Source of the DNA: Actinernus sp. WN-2022
Taxonomy: Eukaryota > Cnidaria > Anthozoa > Actiniaria > Actinernidae
DNA: 64,000 nt
Assembly: GCA_030867875.1 (NCBI GenBank)
Contig: JAOWCC010000916.1
Coordinates: 1,434,001 to 1,498,000, forward strand
Reading direction: 5' to 3'
Shown in pieces: positions 9,059 to 19,714 of this stretch. A program made the position numbers and the translations under genes. Below the pieces are notes generated by a model that was not told the DNA's origin, did not search any database, and saw only the letters and a list, made by a program, of their open reading frames with translations. Positions within the stretch are counted from its first letter, which is position 1. Every line of letters begins with the position of its first letter.

Positions 9059-11365
9059 ATGGCTGCTACATCTAATATTCAACCGGTGCTTTCTGAAGAT
9101 GATATTCCAGGGGCATCCCTATGTGGAAGGTCTCCGGCAAATCTAAAGATAGACGAGCTTCGCTTCTGGCTTAAATGTCGTGGCGATCCTTCGAAAGGAC
9201 TGAAAACCAAAGCTCAATACATTAAAAGGTAAGAAGGCCAACCTTGCGTGCGATTGCAAAGAACTTTCAACAAAACAGTCATGAAGAATATTACCTTATT
9301 GGTTGTGGCTTTGAAATCAAGCTCTAGAAAGTTTCCTAACAAGGGAAATCATCAGCGTATGATTCAAAGCAAACGATCGATCATAAATCCATAAAGCTTC
9401 CATCCATTTTCACACATTCGTGCTGCGTCTGTTATTAATTCTTTGAAAGGCGGCTGTACTTATATTTATAATGACATCATGTTTTTTTTATAATGCATAA
9501 GTTAATGCTGTTGGTGTAATTGTGGGTGACTTGTTTTAAATAATATTGCTATTATTTCTTTGTACCTTCAAGGGTAGAAGAATATAATATCACAACAGGA
9601 CGCGACCAAATCATTGTTGATCCAGACCCAAATGAGATCTACACGAGAAGGAAGCAGAGACAAGACATGAGCCGTGACCGTCTAGACCAGTCTAGTTCTT
9701 CCACTTCGACTGCAGTTCAGTATCCTCAAAATGGCTGGACTACAAGCTTACAACGAATGCCTTTTTTTAGTCGAGCGGAAATGAATGTGCATATTGCTAA
9801 GTCGGGAAAAAATATTGATCCTCAAAGCCAGGGACACTCGGTTCCAACAGGTTTACGAAAAGCGAAGACATTCCTCAACGACGAGTACCTGAAAGAAATT
9901 CATTCTTCTAGCGACGATTCGTTTTTTTACTTTAAGTCATTATGCTACCACAGCTTTAAAAAACACGAGCCACCCCACAAATTGCAAGTAGCACTTCGTC
10001 TTGTTACTGGAGAAGTACACCAGTCCTCATGCTCGTGCGTCGCTGGTAGAGTTGGTTTCTGTAACCACGTATTAGCTTTAATGCTAAAACTTTGCAAATT
10101 TTCGTTATACGAGTGCAAGGATACCAAGGAACTTGATCAAGAAGATGACATGCAACCTGCAGTGGTGTGCACCTCATCGCTTCAGCAATGGCATAAAACA
10201 GGGAGAGGGGATAAAATAAAACCCAAGCCAGTCATGGAATTGGTTGTGAAAAAAAAACCCTGGATGATTCTGTGAAATCAGCAGGGGAAGGATTGAGATG
10301 TCTCCTCTATGAAGCAAGAAAACATCCCAAAACAAAGGCTGCTGATGAAATCCAACTTAAAGCTAATCTACAGAAAATAAATCCCAACATGCCTCTAGCA
10401 CAGATCCTGACTCAAAGCAATAATGAAACAGGATTCAAGGAAACAAAGTTTGGAAAAAGTCCCTGTGGATCTTTTGGTAGTTATCAGCTCCAATTTACAG
10501 AATCAAATTTTAAAGTATTTTGTGATATTGATTCTATAGCAAGGATTAATCCCAACATGACAGGTGTCCCCAAAGAATATCCTAAATTTCCCCTGCAGAA
10601 CACCGAGCAATACAAAATACCAGAGCACCTGGGAGTCCAGCAGAAAGCTTTACTTGAGCATCTGGCTGTTGATGCAGTTAAGCTAAACACTATTGAGGAA
10701 AACACCCGGGAACAGTCAAATTCAGATGAATGAAAAAATGAACGAAAGTACAGACTTACTGCATCAAACTTCAAGACCATATGTTGTCGACAGAGAAATC
10801 ACAACACATTTGTTAATAGTTTACTTCATCCCAAGCCATTTACTTCAAAATACACAGTACATGGTAATGCATATGAACCTATTGCTCTGAGGCAATACCA
10901 GAAATATATGTTTTCAACAAGAAAAGCTATTGAGCTATTCAAGTCAGGTCTTGTTGTGAGTATTGACACACCCTTTCTGGCAGCTTCACCAGATGGCAAA
11001 GTAAAAGATGCAGGGTGTGAGGATTCTTTTGGTCTAATTGAAGTCAAATGTTTTTAGTGACCCCCCTGGATGCATGCTCTGATCCAGGATTCTTCTGCGA
11101 AGAAGTAGATGGAAAACCAAAACTGAAGCAAGCTCATCAATATTATTACCAAGTGCAAGGCCAGCTAGGAGTAACAGGAGCTAACTGGTGTGACTTTGTA
11201 GTCTATACTAGTATGGGTATGAGTATTGAACGAATTGAAGCCAATGTTCATTTCTGGAGAGAAAAAAGGGACACACTGCAATCATATTTCTTTGATAAAT
11301 TTCTTAACACTGCAGCTGCTGAATTTCACAAAGTATCATTTCTTTTATTTCTTGTTAACACTTGA
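9059..11365 (+). pseudogene. SAP-SWIM-YqaJ nuclease of the DNA transposon
   Basis: Exon 1 is 9059-9228: ATG at 9059, a SAP-like helix 'LKIDELRFWLKCRGDPSKG', donor AAAAG|GTAAGA. Exon 2 starts at 9573 after CTTCAAG, restoring the codon phase. It encodes a SWIM-type zinc finger 'SCSCVAGRVGFCNHVLALML' (CxC...CxH), then a YqaJ-type exonuclease core with 'AASPDGKV' and 'GLIEVKC', whose D, E and K are the expected metal-binding and catalytic residues. The C-terminal part runs through 'KLKQAHQYYYQVQGQLGVTG' to a stop at 11363-11365. Lesions are: one missing A in a 9-A run (10249-10257), TGA at 10731-10733 where related proteins have tryptophan, and a frameshift with stops at about 11052-11060. YqaJ/lambda-exonuclease-fold proteins degrade or process DNA ends; a role in transposition is inferred. 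The start at 9059 is preferred over an in-frame GTG at 9035. Confidence 0.75.
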
Positions 11366-11767
11366 GAAGATACATTGAAATGGAAATACTTGAAACAAAG
11401 GATCTTATTTGTGAAAGACTTGAAATGGGACAACATTGATGCATTAAGCTAGAGGTATATTAATTCGTGTAAATCTTATACCAATTTCTACTGGAGGCAA
11501 ATAAACTTCCTGAAAACAAAAGCAATTAGACCTAATATGAATTACGAATTACTTGTCCTAACCCATGGAATATATCTACAGTACTCTTATTTTTACGAGT
11601 AACACATTTCCATTGAATCACATTTTCAAATATTCATTTATTGTCTAATATTTTAAAGTTTCATTGCCATCATAAAGATTTATTAATTGTAGCACAAACA
11701 TGGAAATAGGACAGAGCAACCCTAATAAGTAAACACTTAAATGCTTATACGTGTAGTATAAGCTACA
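11366..11767. other. region between the convergent transposon genes
   Basis: AT-rich spacer of 400 bp holding the 3' ends of both transposon genes. No ORF and no structure beyond A/T-rich stretches that could carry polyadenylation signals. Confidence 0.5.
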
Positions 11768-13211
11768 CTAAGCAGAGATAAGAGGGTCTTGGGCATTACA
11801 AAGAAAAGCACAGACACCCCACATCTGATTCACAACCCCAGTCAAGCTAAGAGGAACTACCCCATTCCAAATTTTGTAATTCTTGATCCTGTTGATCGCC
11901 CGTTCAATGTGAATACGTACACTAGAAATTTGCTGTGTTTTAATTATATCCTCCTGTGACATTTGGACATCTGCACCAAGGAAATGAGGGATGTTAAGCG
12001 AAACACCTAGTGGAGGTAGATCCTGGATGGTGAATCCTTTATCAGCCATGACAGAGTCTCCCTCATTAAACTGTTGGTCGAGAAAACCACTTCGAGTAAC
12101 CATTTCACGATCAGAGATACTTCCTGTATAGAGCTGACTTATAAATGTTATTGCCCCACTTGGGGCAATGCCCACCAGAGCCTTGAATGTAACGTGGTTC
12201 TTATAGGAACTGAAGAGTTCTGAATTTAGGAGCAAACTACTTGGCATTTCACACCTGATTTCTGTACAGTCAATTATGACACGAGTTGATGGATACTTCT
12301 CTTTGAATGCTTCAGGCATGGTCTGCTCTACTATCTCTCTTGAAGGCCAGATATTAACTTGTGCAAACTTTAGAAACATGTAGTTAATAAAGGTTATGAA
12401 TATTCTGCTGACTGTGGCCTGTGATACACCAAACAAGTTTGCCAAATGGAGTTCAGCAAAACCTCTCCTGAGTCTGCACATGACAATGAAAAATTCATCC
12501 AAGGGCTTTCATTTTCTAGGTCTTCCCCGCTTTTCCCCCCTACTTTCCTCGATTTCATCTTCATCACTGTCATAAAAATTATCAGCAACGTCTCTCACCG
12601 AGGAACAATACCTTATATTCTCACCATTAGTGCCAGTGTTGAGGAACGTAAACATGGCCATGAAGGTTTCATAGTTGGGAAATCCTGTGTAAAACACAAT
12701 ATTCTCATCCGATTTTAGGTTCTCGAAGTTGAATATACGAATATTTGTGGCTGCAAGCTCTTCAAGCTTTCTTTCAATCTTATCTTCAGCTTGATCCTGG
12801 ATAAAAATACCTTCGAAGGATGCACGCCTCTCGGTTTCTAATTGGGCAGTAAGTTCGAAGTTTTTGTTTTCGAGCAATTCTTTCTCCGCTTTAACTTCGT
12901 TCCGCCTCCCGTTCAAGTTCCTTTATGTTTTCCTGTAAATTGGCATTTCGTTCCTCAAGCTCTCTCAATTGCTCCCTTAATTCGTCCTCGAGCGATTTGC
13001 TAGTAGATGGCTGATCGTCAAATCCCTCGTGTTTAGCAGCTATAGCTTTGGCTGGTAGAGGTATGCGTACTGCCGGTGTCTTTCTCTCACGTGGAGAATC
13101 AGTCCAGGGAAATTTCGATGGCACCGTACCTTTCTTCAATGAAACCTTCTTTCCATTCAGTGATTTCTTTAAGTCTGTCGCCTTAAAATGCCTCGAAGGG
13201 GTACACAGCAA
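11768..13211 (-). pseudogene. THAP-DDE transposase of the DNA transposon
   Basis: Read on the minus strand in three segments. The first, 13211-12891, gives the C-terminal half of a THAP zinc finger ('RHFKATDLKKSL', 'LKKGTVPSKFPW') followed by a coiled coil rich in E/L/R. A frameshift near 12900 leads to 12916-12512, ending in a basic 'EKRGRPRK' patch and a TGA at 12511-12509. The same frame continues in 12508-11768 with a helix-turn-helix 'LANLFGVSQATVSRIF' and a DDE catalytic core: D in 'VIIDCTEI', D in 'VMADKGF' and E in 'IHIERAINRIK'. These motifs place it with HARBI1/IS4-like DDE_4 transposases, used by ISL2EU elements. The first two cysteines of the THAP finger are missing: upstream of 13211 the frame closes before the inverted repeat. 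The protein would have cut and joined the element's ends. Confidence 0.78.
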
Positions 13212-13305
13212 TTAAGAGGCATCGAGAAATAAAGGGAAATAACGCTACGATAGAGACTAATTATATTAGCTTCGAGAGTTTGCAAGGAAGATTTCAGTCG
13301 AGTGC

Positions 13306-13379
13306 GGACCTAGATGCCTCGCTTCCATGTTACTCGCTCCCAGGCCCCAAACTCGGTATTGTATTATTGCATGGCGTGT
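13306..13379 (-). repeat. right terminal inverted repeat of the DNA transposon
   Basis: Mirror of 8256-8329. Outer end '...gcatggcgtgt' followed by 'at' at 13380-13381, the second copy of the presumed 2-bp target site. Confidence 0.85.
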
Positions 13380-13381
13380 AT

Positions 13382-13806
13382 AGAGACAGTTGCTAAAATG
13401 TCCAGACTATGGCATCCCATAACGTTTTTGGTCCCAGGGACAAATGTACCATAAGAAAATGCCTTCTCATTTTCAGTTCTATCCTCAGCTTTTATTGTTT
13501 ATACTGGTAAATAATAATCTAGGTGCTGGGGATGAAACTCGAATATTTTAAATACTTTCAGTATTAAACACATAACATTTAATGGATTTCAAAATATATA
13601 CTTTACTCCGTAGTATAACAAATCTCTGTCAATTTACAACATATATCATGTTGGAATTTGACAGATCATGAAGATGTTTACTTTGTCTGTGAATTTAAAA
13701 CTCATCAATTATTAGTGTCTTTTGAACGTTTGAACGTTGAGGTCTGCCCCTTTGAGGTGGTCAACACCTGGATCAATTTCTTTCGAAGTTGTCATGGTTG
13801 TGGTTC
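13382..13806. other. non-coding; nothing recognised
   Basis: AT-rich flank between the DNA transposon and the OB-fold remnant. No supported feature. Confidence 0.4.
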
Positions 13807-14249
13807 CTAGGTGTGTTTCCAGAGACGTTTTTTTACGCTTAAATTCCTTATCTCATAACTTGTTGAATTCTTCACGGTGGCGATCGTGTCATCCCACAGA
13901 TGTACAGTTGTATGGTCAATTGAGTCAAGAATACAATCCTCCTTTTCTGCCCATTTCTCTTTACAACTTCTTTTGTATTCGAGGTTCCAATTGTTATTGT
14001 AGCTTTGACATTGACTTCCTGATTTCTGGTCAAAGTATGAAGCTGGCTTAAAGTGATGTCAGTGGCAGTAGTGTATGGAATATCAGAGTTACTAGCTGCA
14101 GATGTAGATGGCTCCTTAATCTCAAAATTAATATCACTGGAGTTTGCTTTAACTAATGTGTATTCGTTAACAAATCTTGTACAACAGTTTGGCCCTATTA
14201 CACTGGAAGGAAGGTTTGAAGGATAGAGCCAAGAAAGAACTTGTTGCAT
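13807..14249 (-). pseudogene. RPA-like OB-fold protein remnant
   Basis: On the minus strand the open frame 14249-13872 reads '...QEVNVKATITIGTSNTKEVV' and 'KRRIVFLT'. After a frameshift near 13905 another frame continues 'TTVHLWDDTIATV' and 'SYEIRNLSVKKRLWKHT' up to TAG at 13809-13807. The pattern (beta-strand, KE-type turn, 'D..G.i.v.lW.d.i', then 'g.sY.i.nl.vk') is that of a single-stranded-DNA-binding OB fold as in replication protein A. Similar stand-alone OB proteins occur in cnidarian repeats, as recalled from memory. It is truncated at both ends and frameshifted. It abuts, head to head, the transposase remnant on the plus strand, so the two may derive from one element. Confidence 0.4.
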
Positions 14250-14938
14250 TAAAGTTATCTAGTGAAGATCTTGTTAAGTATGAAGAACTGTTTAGGGCTG
14301 ACCGGATTGTTGCTGAAGTTGACAACAAGAGCCAGAATGCATGTGTAAACGGGAGGTAATGGAGAAAAAGATTGAAGTTGGAGTGCTGACCATTGCATAT
14401 AAGTGCACTAAGGACCACTCTGGTGTGTGGAACTCCTCCTCAATTGTTATAGACAAGCGTGGACAGAAGTTTTTGTTTCATCAGTGCTTTTGGCTACTGC
14501 TGTTCTGGTTTCTGTGAATAAATTTGAGAATATGTCAATGCTAGCAAAGTGCTTGCATTTGCATTTTGTATCAGCATCAAGCTTCACTAGAATTCAAAGT
14601 TTGTATGCAGTGCCTAGTATCAGAGAGTTGTGGACCAAAATGAAGGATGTCATTTGGAAGGTATTTAAGGATGATGTGCTAGTAGTTTGTGGTTATGGAA
14701 GAATGGATTCACCAGGATTTAGTGCTAAACACTGTGTATGTGATGATGTATCACTATCTCAATGTCATTATTGACTTAGGGTGACAAGAGGGAAGCTGGT
14801 GGGATGTCAACATTGATGGAGAAGATTGGATGCAAGAGGTTGCTGGAACAGATAATCGAGGAGCTAAATCTGGGTGAGCTAGTGACAGATGCCTCGAGAG
14901 TCCTCATGAAAATGGTCAGAGAACTGAAAGGTTTGTGA
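14177..14938 (+). pseudogene. DDE-type transposase remnant (Kolobok-like?)
   Basis: Successive frames read plus-strand blocks in order: 'EDLVKYEELFRADRIVAEV' (14177-14359); 'YKCTKDHSGVWNSSSIVI'; 'NMSMLAKCLHLHFVSASSF' and 'CGYGRMDSPGFSAKHCV' (14427-14774 frame); 'DKREAGGMSTLMEKIGCKRL' and 'LVTDASRVLMKMVREL' up to a stop at 14936-14938. At least four frameshifts separate them. The motif order GDGRMDSPG ... VVDKREAG ... VTDAS belongs to a widespread family of animal transposase-like proteins. I associate it with the Kolobok type, but that label is from memory. The aspartate expected in the first motif is tyrosine here. It is clearly non-functional. Confidence 0.5.
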
Positions 14939-15798
14939 TTAAGATTTTTTTTCTTGGGGATCTTTTCAGTTCTCATGAAAATGAAAACCATTTTGGCAGA
15001 ATTAAACTATTGAAAACATGTTTAGTATCATAATAAAAATAAATAAATACATAATGAAGTGGTGTGTGCCACAATGGCGTAAGTGACTCCTTGTCGCATT
15101 CTAAATTGTCCTTCAAGTATTTTGATGAAGAACGTGAACAGGAGTCACTCGGGTCCTTGAGGCACACCGCCCTTCGATTGCAAGTATATAAAAAACTTTA
15201 TTTTGGCCCTTTTGGTTTGAAAATGGATGATGAAAATTTAGCTATGGTCCACACCAACAATGTGCAAACCATACCACATTTTCACATTCATCAGGTTATT
15301 CTGTTTAAGATTTGTTTACCCTTATTTCATTCAAGAACATAGTCAGTCAACATTCGATTGTTCATGCAGCTACATTTTCAAAAAATAATGGGAATTTGCA
15401 AAAAAAGAATGGGTTTTCAATAACGTTTTGCATAACTGCCATATCCTCTAAACTAGCTGGAGAAACAACGTCAAAATCCCCTTTTCATACTCTTTTTAAC
15501 ATATATTGTTATGTGTACTTTGTCTGGGTATAGTAATCAGACTGCCGGCTTCTAATGAATTGCCTTTGAACATTATAATTGTTTTAATTCTCCAACTTTT
15601 CTGGGAAAAGTTCGAAACTTCCCATTATAATGTCAGATGGGTTTGGGCGAAATCCTGTAAGTGCTATTTCTTCTTTGACGTGGTCATTGAAGCGGATGCA
15701 GGAAAGGCCTATTAGATAAGGTTTAAAAGTATTACATGTAGTAAATTTGATTACTGGAAAGTGAACCTGGTCTGTTGTTTAAAGTAATCTATTTCGTA
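14939..15798. other. non-coding; one fold-back repeat
   Basis: No believable gene. Contains the imperfect hairpin at 15059-15172. Confidence 0.4.
15059..15172. repeat. imperfect fold-back element
   Basis: The left arm 'gtggtgtgtgccacaatggcg...agtgactcct' pairs with the right arm 'aggagtcactcgggtccttgaggcacaccgcc'. Arms are about 40 bp and roughly 70% complementary around a 30-bp loop. It could be a small MITE relic. Confidence 0.45.
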
Positions 15799-15983
15799 GC
15801 ATATGATAGATAATAGATTTATTACCATAGATTAGTAGATTTACCAATTTACAAAATCATACAAAGTAGAATTTACAGAAAGTTAAGGTAAAGGGTACCC
15901 AGAATAACTACAAAGCTAAACTAGTTGGGTACAATGTACCTAATTGTTTTGCTTGTGCTTTTTTTTGGCATTTATTTTTTCTT

Positions 15984-16142
15984 TTACTTCTGCACATATT
16001 TGTTTCCTCTTCCTGTTCTCCACTTCATCTTCTTTCTGCATAGATGCTTTGGTCTTTTGCCTTTTTTTGCTTCAGACTCGGTATCTGCAGATCTCTTTCT
16101 CTTCTTTTCTTCCCCTTTACCTTTTGTGTTGCTTGCCTCCAT
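15984..16142 (-). other. lysine-rich short ORF, unrecognised (copy 17892-18050)
   Basis: 52 codons from ATG at 16142 (MEASNTKGKGEEKKRKRSAD...) to TAA at 15984-15986, with many lysines and glutamates that look like a nuclear-localisation or linker segment. The opposite strand gives long T-rich ORFs over the same bases, which I regard as shadows. It may be a terminal exon; no similarity is recognised. It is duplicated exactly at 17892-18050. Confidence 0.2.
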
Positions 16143-16864
16143 GGTGGTTGTGGCAGTCGATGTACATGTACCTGCTTTTTTCCCTTTTGTTCTTTTGATT
16201 TAATTTACCCTGCTGTACACTCTTCAGATACTCCAGAGCTATAGGATAGTGGACAAGAAAAGTGACAATTTTTTTGGTGAAAGATGTATGCCGCTTGTAA
16301 CTGAGCCCAAAAACTGAATCATTGCGTACGCAACTGATTTTTGAGGGTCGCAAGAATAAGAAAGAGTGGCATTGTTGTTATGTGAATATTAAATCTTTCG
16401 AAATCCATCTCAATTTTGGGCCATCGTGTATTTACGTCAACATATATGTACATGTAGATATGTTTTTGATAACATACTTTCTTTTATCTTAATTTTTGCA
16501 TAGCGGTATATACCATTTCAAATGTAACTTTCATTGAATATGTCTTCAAAATCTATATCCAAAAGCAAGACCATTTGAGTTAGACTAAACACTATAGCCT
16601 TCTAACTAAGTGACCATTATTGATAAACAAACTAAATAATCAAAACATTTTGTGCAATGATTCATGGGCTCGGACAAAAGTCTTTCTAGCCCCTATATTG
16701 AATGTGTTCAGTTACACAGGGTTAGAATGACCTCCAACAGGTTGTTTAGTTAACAAACTAGTTTAGCAGCAGCAGCAAGTATGCTTCTTTAATGAAATGT
16801 AGTTTTTTTTGTGTGTTTAACCTTTTGTTTGAATGGAGTACATATTAATTCATTGACCTTATAA

Positions 16865-17049
16865 TTATTCATAATTCCACAATACACGTACTAGCTGTAC
16901 TATCTTTCTTTTAACCCGACTAGTAAGGGTATCATCCTTCCACATGGCTTTACAAGAAGCACATTTCTCTAGCTCATCATAGTTTCTGAGTTCATCACAA
17001 CACACAATTGTTTTCACATTGTCTTCTTTGTAAACAATCAGGTAGTGGT
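16865..17049 (-). other. possible terminal exon, unrecognised (copy 18773-18957)
   Basis: On the minus strand a strong acceptor TTATTCTTTCTAG precedes 17049. The frame then encodes about 60 residues with 'IVCCDELRNYDELEKCASCK' and ends in 'RVLWNYE' at a stop at 16865-16867. The frame is also open upstream to 17179 across the hairpin arm. The four cysteines in CC...CASC could bind a metal. I do not recognise the family. The same exon is repeated identically in the second tandem unit. It is either part of a minus-strand gene whose first exon is near 19700 or a TE relic. Confidence 0.25.
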
Positions 17050-17176
17050 CTAGAAAGAATAATAAGCCATCTATTGAATAATTATATACGCCAGTCAAAC
17101 GGTAAACAATAATTGCTAATGAAGTTTGAAAAGCGAATGTAAGTTTTCGGTTTAGCATTCGCATGAGAAGACATTT

Positions 17177-17313
17177 CAAACACGAATTGGAGTCTTTTAC
17201 CAGGGGATTCCAAATGTTGAGAAAACAATAAAACCCTCGAGGCTACTCCTCTCGGGTTTCATTTGTTTTCTCAATATTTGGAACCCCTGGTAAAAGACTC
17301 CAATTCGTGTTTG
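17177..17313. repeat. 137-bp hairpin (copy at 19085-19221)
   Basis: Arms of about 50 bp, 'caaacacgaattggagtctt...' and its reverse complement ending '...aattcgtgtttg', pair nearly perfectly. The inner part 'aaaaccctcgaggctactcctctcgggttt' extends the stem. It looks like a fold-back MITE or a long hairpin-RNA source. It is present identically in both tandem units. Confidence 0.85.
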
Positions 17314-17706
17314 AATAGTTCATCAAAACGTGCTGAAAAGAGCTGGAAAATGGTAATTTTGCCACTTGTTTTGGGTAAAATGGTGTTCAGGGTAAGTGCT
17401 CTAGCTCCTTTAATATTGAACCAAATCATGTCAAATTGGTATATTGATGCTGGATAGACAGGCTACCTTAACTAGCAAAATTAAAAAATATGTATAATTG
17501 AAGTTACAGAGTTGCAGGAGAAGTTAAAACAGAAGGCCTGGGTACATGAGTTTTGACATATCCAATATTCCATTTTAGTATAAGGGGACTTAGATTTTCA
17601 GTTGTACCAGAATTCTGTAGGTTGTCCTCAATTCCCAAAATAATCGATTCCATTCGATTTAACACCACAAATTTCTGGGGTTCTTTTTGACAGTTGTGGC
17701 CGGGTG

Positions 17707-19614
17707 GCATATGATAGATAATAGATTTATTACCATAGATTAGTAGATTTACCAATTTACAAAATCATACAAAGTAGAATTTACAGAAAGTTAAGGTAAA
17801 GGGTACCCAGAATAACTACAAAGCTAAACTAGTTGGGTACAATGTACCTAATTGTTTTGCTTGTGCTTTTTTTTGGCATTTATTTTTTCTTTTACTTCTG
17901 CACATATTTGTTTCCTCTTCCTGTTCTCCACTTCATCTTCTTTCTGCATAGATGCTTTGGTCTTTTGCCTTTTTTTGCTTCAGACTCGGTATCTGCAGAT
18001 CTCTTTCTCTTCTTTTCTTCCCCTTTACCTTTTGTGTTGCTTGCCTCCATGGTGGTTGTGGCAGTCGATGTACATGTACCTGCTTTTTTCCCTTTTGTTC
18101 TTTTGATTTAATTTACCCTGCTGTACACTCTTCAGATACTCCAGAGCTATAGGATAGTGGACAAGAAAAGTGACAATTTTTTTGGTGAAAGATGTATGCC
18201 GCTTGTAACTGAGCCCAAAAACTGAATCATTGCGTACGCAACTGATTTTTGAGGGTCGCAAGAATAAGAAAGAGTGGCATTGTTGTTATGTGAATATTAA
18301 ATCTTTCGAAATCCATCTCAATTTTGGGCCATCGTGTATTTACGTCAACATATATGTACATGTAGATATGTTTTTGATAACATACTTTCTTTTATCTTAA
18401 TTTTTGCATAGCGGTATATACCATTTCAAATGTAACTTTCATTGAATATGTCTTCAAAATCTATATCCAAAAGCAAGACCATTTGAGTTAGACTAAACAC
18501 TATAGCCTTCTAACTAAGTGACCATTATTGATAAACAAACTAAATAATCAAAACATTTTGTGCAATGATTCATGGGCTCGGACAAAAGTCTTTCTAGCCC
18601 CTATATTGAATGTGTTCAGTTACACAGGGTTAGAATGACCTCCAACAGGTTGTTTAGTTAACAAACTAGTTTAGCAGCAGCAGCAAGTATGCTTCTTTAA
18701 TGAAATGTAGTTTTTTTTGTGTGTTTAACCTTTTGTTTGAATGGAGTACATATTAATTCATTGACCTTATAATTATTCATAATTCCACAATACACGTACT
18801 AGCTGTACTATCTTTCTTTTAACCCGACTAGTAAGGGTATCATCCTTCCACATGGCTTTACAAGAAGCACATTTCTCTAGCTCATCATAGTTTCTGAGTT
18901 CATCACAACACACAATTGTTTTCACATTGTCTTCTTTGTAAACAATCAGGTAGTGGTCTAGAAAGAATAATAAGCCATCTATTGAATAATTATATACGCC
19001 AGTCAAACGGTAAACAATAATTGCTAATGAAGTTTGAAAAGCGAATGTAAGTTTTCGGTTTAGCATTCGCATGAGAAGACATTTCAAACACGAATTGGAG
19101 TCTTTTACCAGGGGATTCCAAATGTTGAGAAAACAATAAAACCCTCGAGGCTACTCCTCTCGGGTTTCATTTGTTTTCTCAATATTTGGAACCCCTGGTA
19201 AAAGACTCCAATTCGTGTTTGAATAGTTCATCAAAACGTGCTGAAAAGAGCTGGAAAATGGTAATTTTGCCACTTGTTTTGGGTAAAATGGTGTTCAGGG
19301 TAAGTGCTCTAGCTCCTTTAATATTGAACCAAATCATGTCAAATTGGTATATTGATGCTGGATAGACAGGCTACCTTAACTAGCAAAATTAAAAAATATG
19401 TATAATTGAAGTTACAGAGTTGCAGGAGAAGTTAAAACAGAAGGCCTGGGTACATGAGTTTTGACATATCCAATATTCCATTTTAGTATAAGGGGACTTA
19501 GATTTTCAGTTGTACCAGAATTCTGTAGGTTGTCCTCAATTCCCAAAATAATCGATTCCATTCGATTTAACACCACAAATTTCTGGGGTTCTTTTTGACA
19601 GTTGTGGCCGGGTG
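17707..19614. repeat. tandem duplication unit 2 (1,908 bp)
   Basis: Second copy of the 15799-17706 unit; diverges into unique sequence after 'gggtggcat' at about 19617. Confidence 0.92.
19085..19221. repeat. 137-bp hairpin, second copy
   Basis: Exact second copy of the 17177-17313 hairpin, offset 1,908 bp. Confidence 0.85.
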
Positions 19615-19714
19615 GCATTGATGCCAATGCACAAGATCCCAATACCATATCGAATTTAGTTTGCCACAATGTTGTCCCAATACAGATCATGTGATGGCTC
19701 TCTAGATGATTCAA
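19412..19714 (-). other. 100-codon ORF, unrecognised
   Basis: The minus-strand frame contains 'CIGTTLWQTKFDMVLGSCAL' and 'PQKFVVLNRMESIILGIEDN', ending 'VLTSPATL' at a stop. The composition is protein-like, without obvious domain or signal. Its last 68 codons lie inside tandem unit 2 and recur as 17504-17707 in unit 1, where the upstream part is replaced. That makes this the full-length version and the unit-1 copy truncated. It may be one exon of a minus-strand gene together with the Cys-containing exon at 18773-18957. Confidence 0.25.

Larger units (their letters stand above)
8256..13379. mobile_element. ISL2EU/IS4EU-type DNA transposon, decayed
   Basis: Inverted termini at 8256-8329 and 13306-13379 match over 74 bp with two or three mismatches and start with ACACGCCATGCAATAAT. 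Both ends are flanked by AT (or TA), consistent with a 2-bp target duplication. Inside are two convergent genes: plus-strand SAP/SWIM/YqaJ nuclease (9059-11365) and minus-strand THAP/DDE transposase (13211-11768). From knowledge of the family, the combination of a DDE transposase with a YqaJ-type exonuclease is the hallmark of ISL2EU (IS4EU) elements, known from cnidarians and other animals. Both genes carry frameshifts and stops, so the copy is inactive. A LINE fragment is nested next to the left terminus. The ends are still clearly matched, which suggests that it could have been mobilised in trans until fairly recently. Confidence 0.82.
15799..17706. repeat. tandem duplication unit 1 (1,908 bp)
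   Basis: The unit from 'gcatatgatagataatag' to 'gttgtggccgggtg' is followed directly by a second copy at 17707. Every position I compared is identical, and the spacing of matching points is exactly 1,908 bp. A 4-bp 'gcat' is shared at both junctions, as expected for microhomology. It is either a very recent duplication or an assembly artefact. Confidence 0.92.

Noticed and set aside
15925..16244. Three overlapping hydrophobic plus-strand ORFs (MGTMYLIVLLVLFF...), repeated at 17833-18152
   Set aside because: They are shadows of a T-rich strand opposite a lysine-rich frame; three overlapping frames of phenylalanine/leucine are compositional artefacts.
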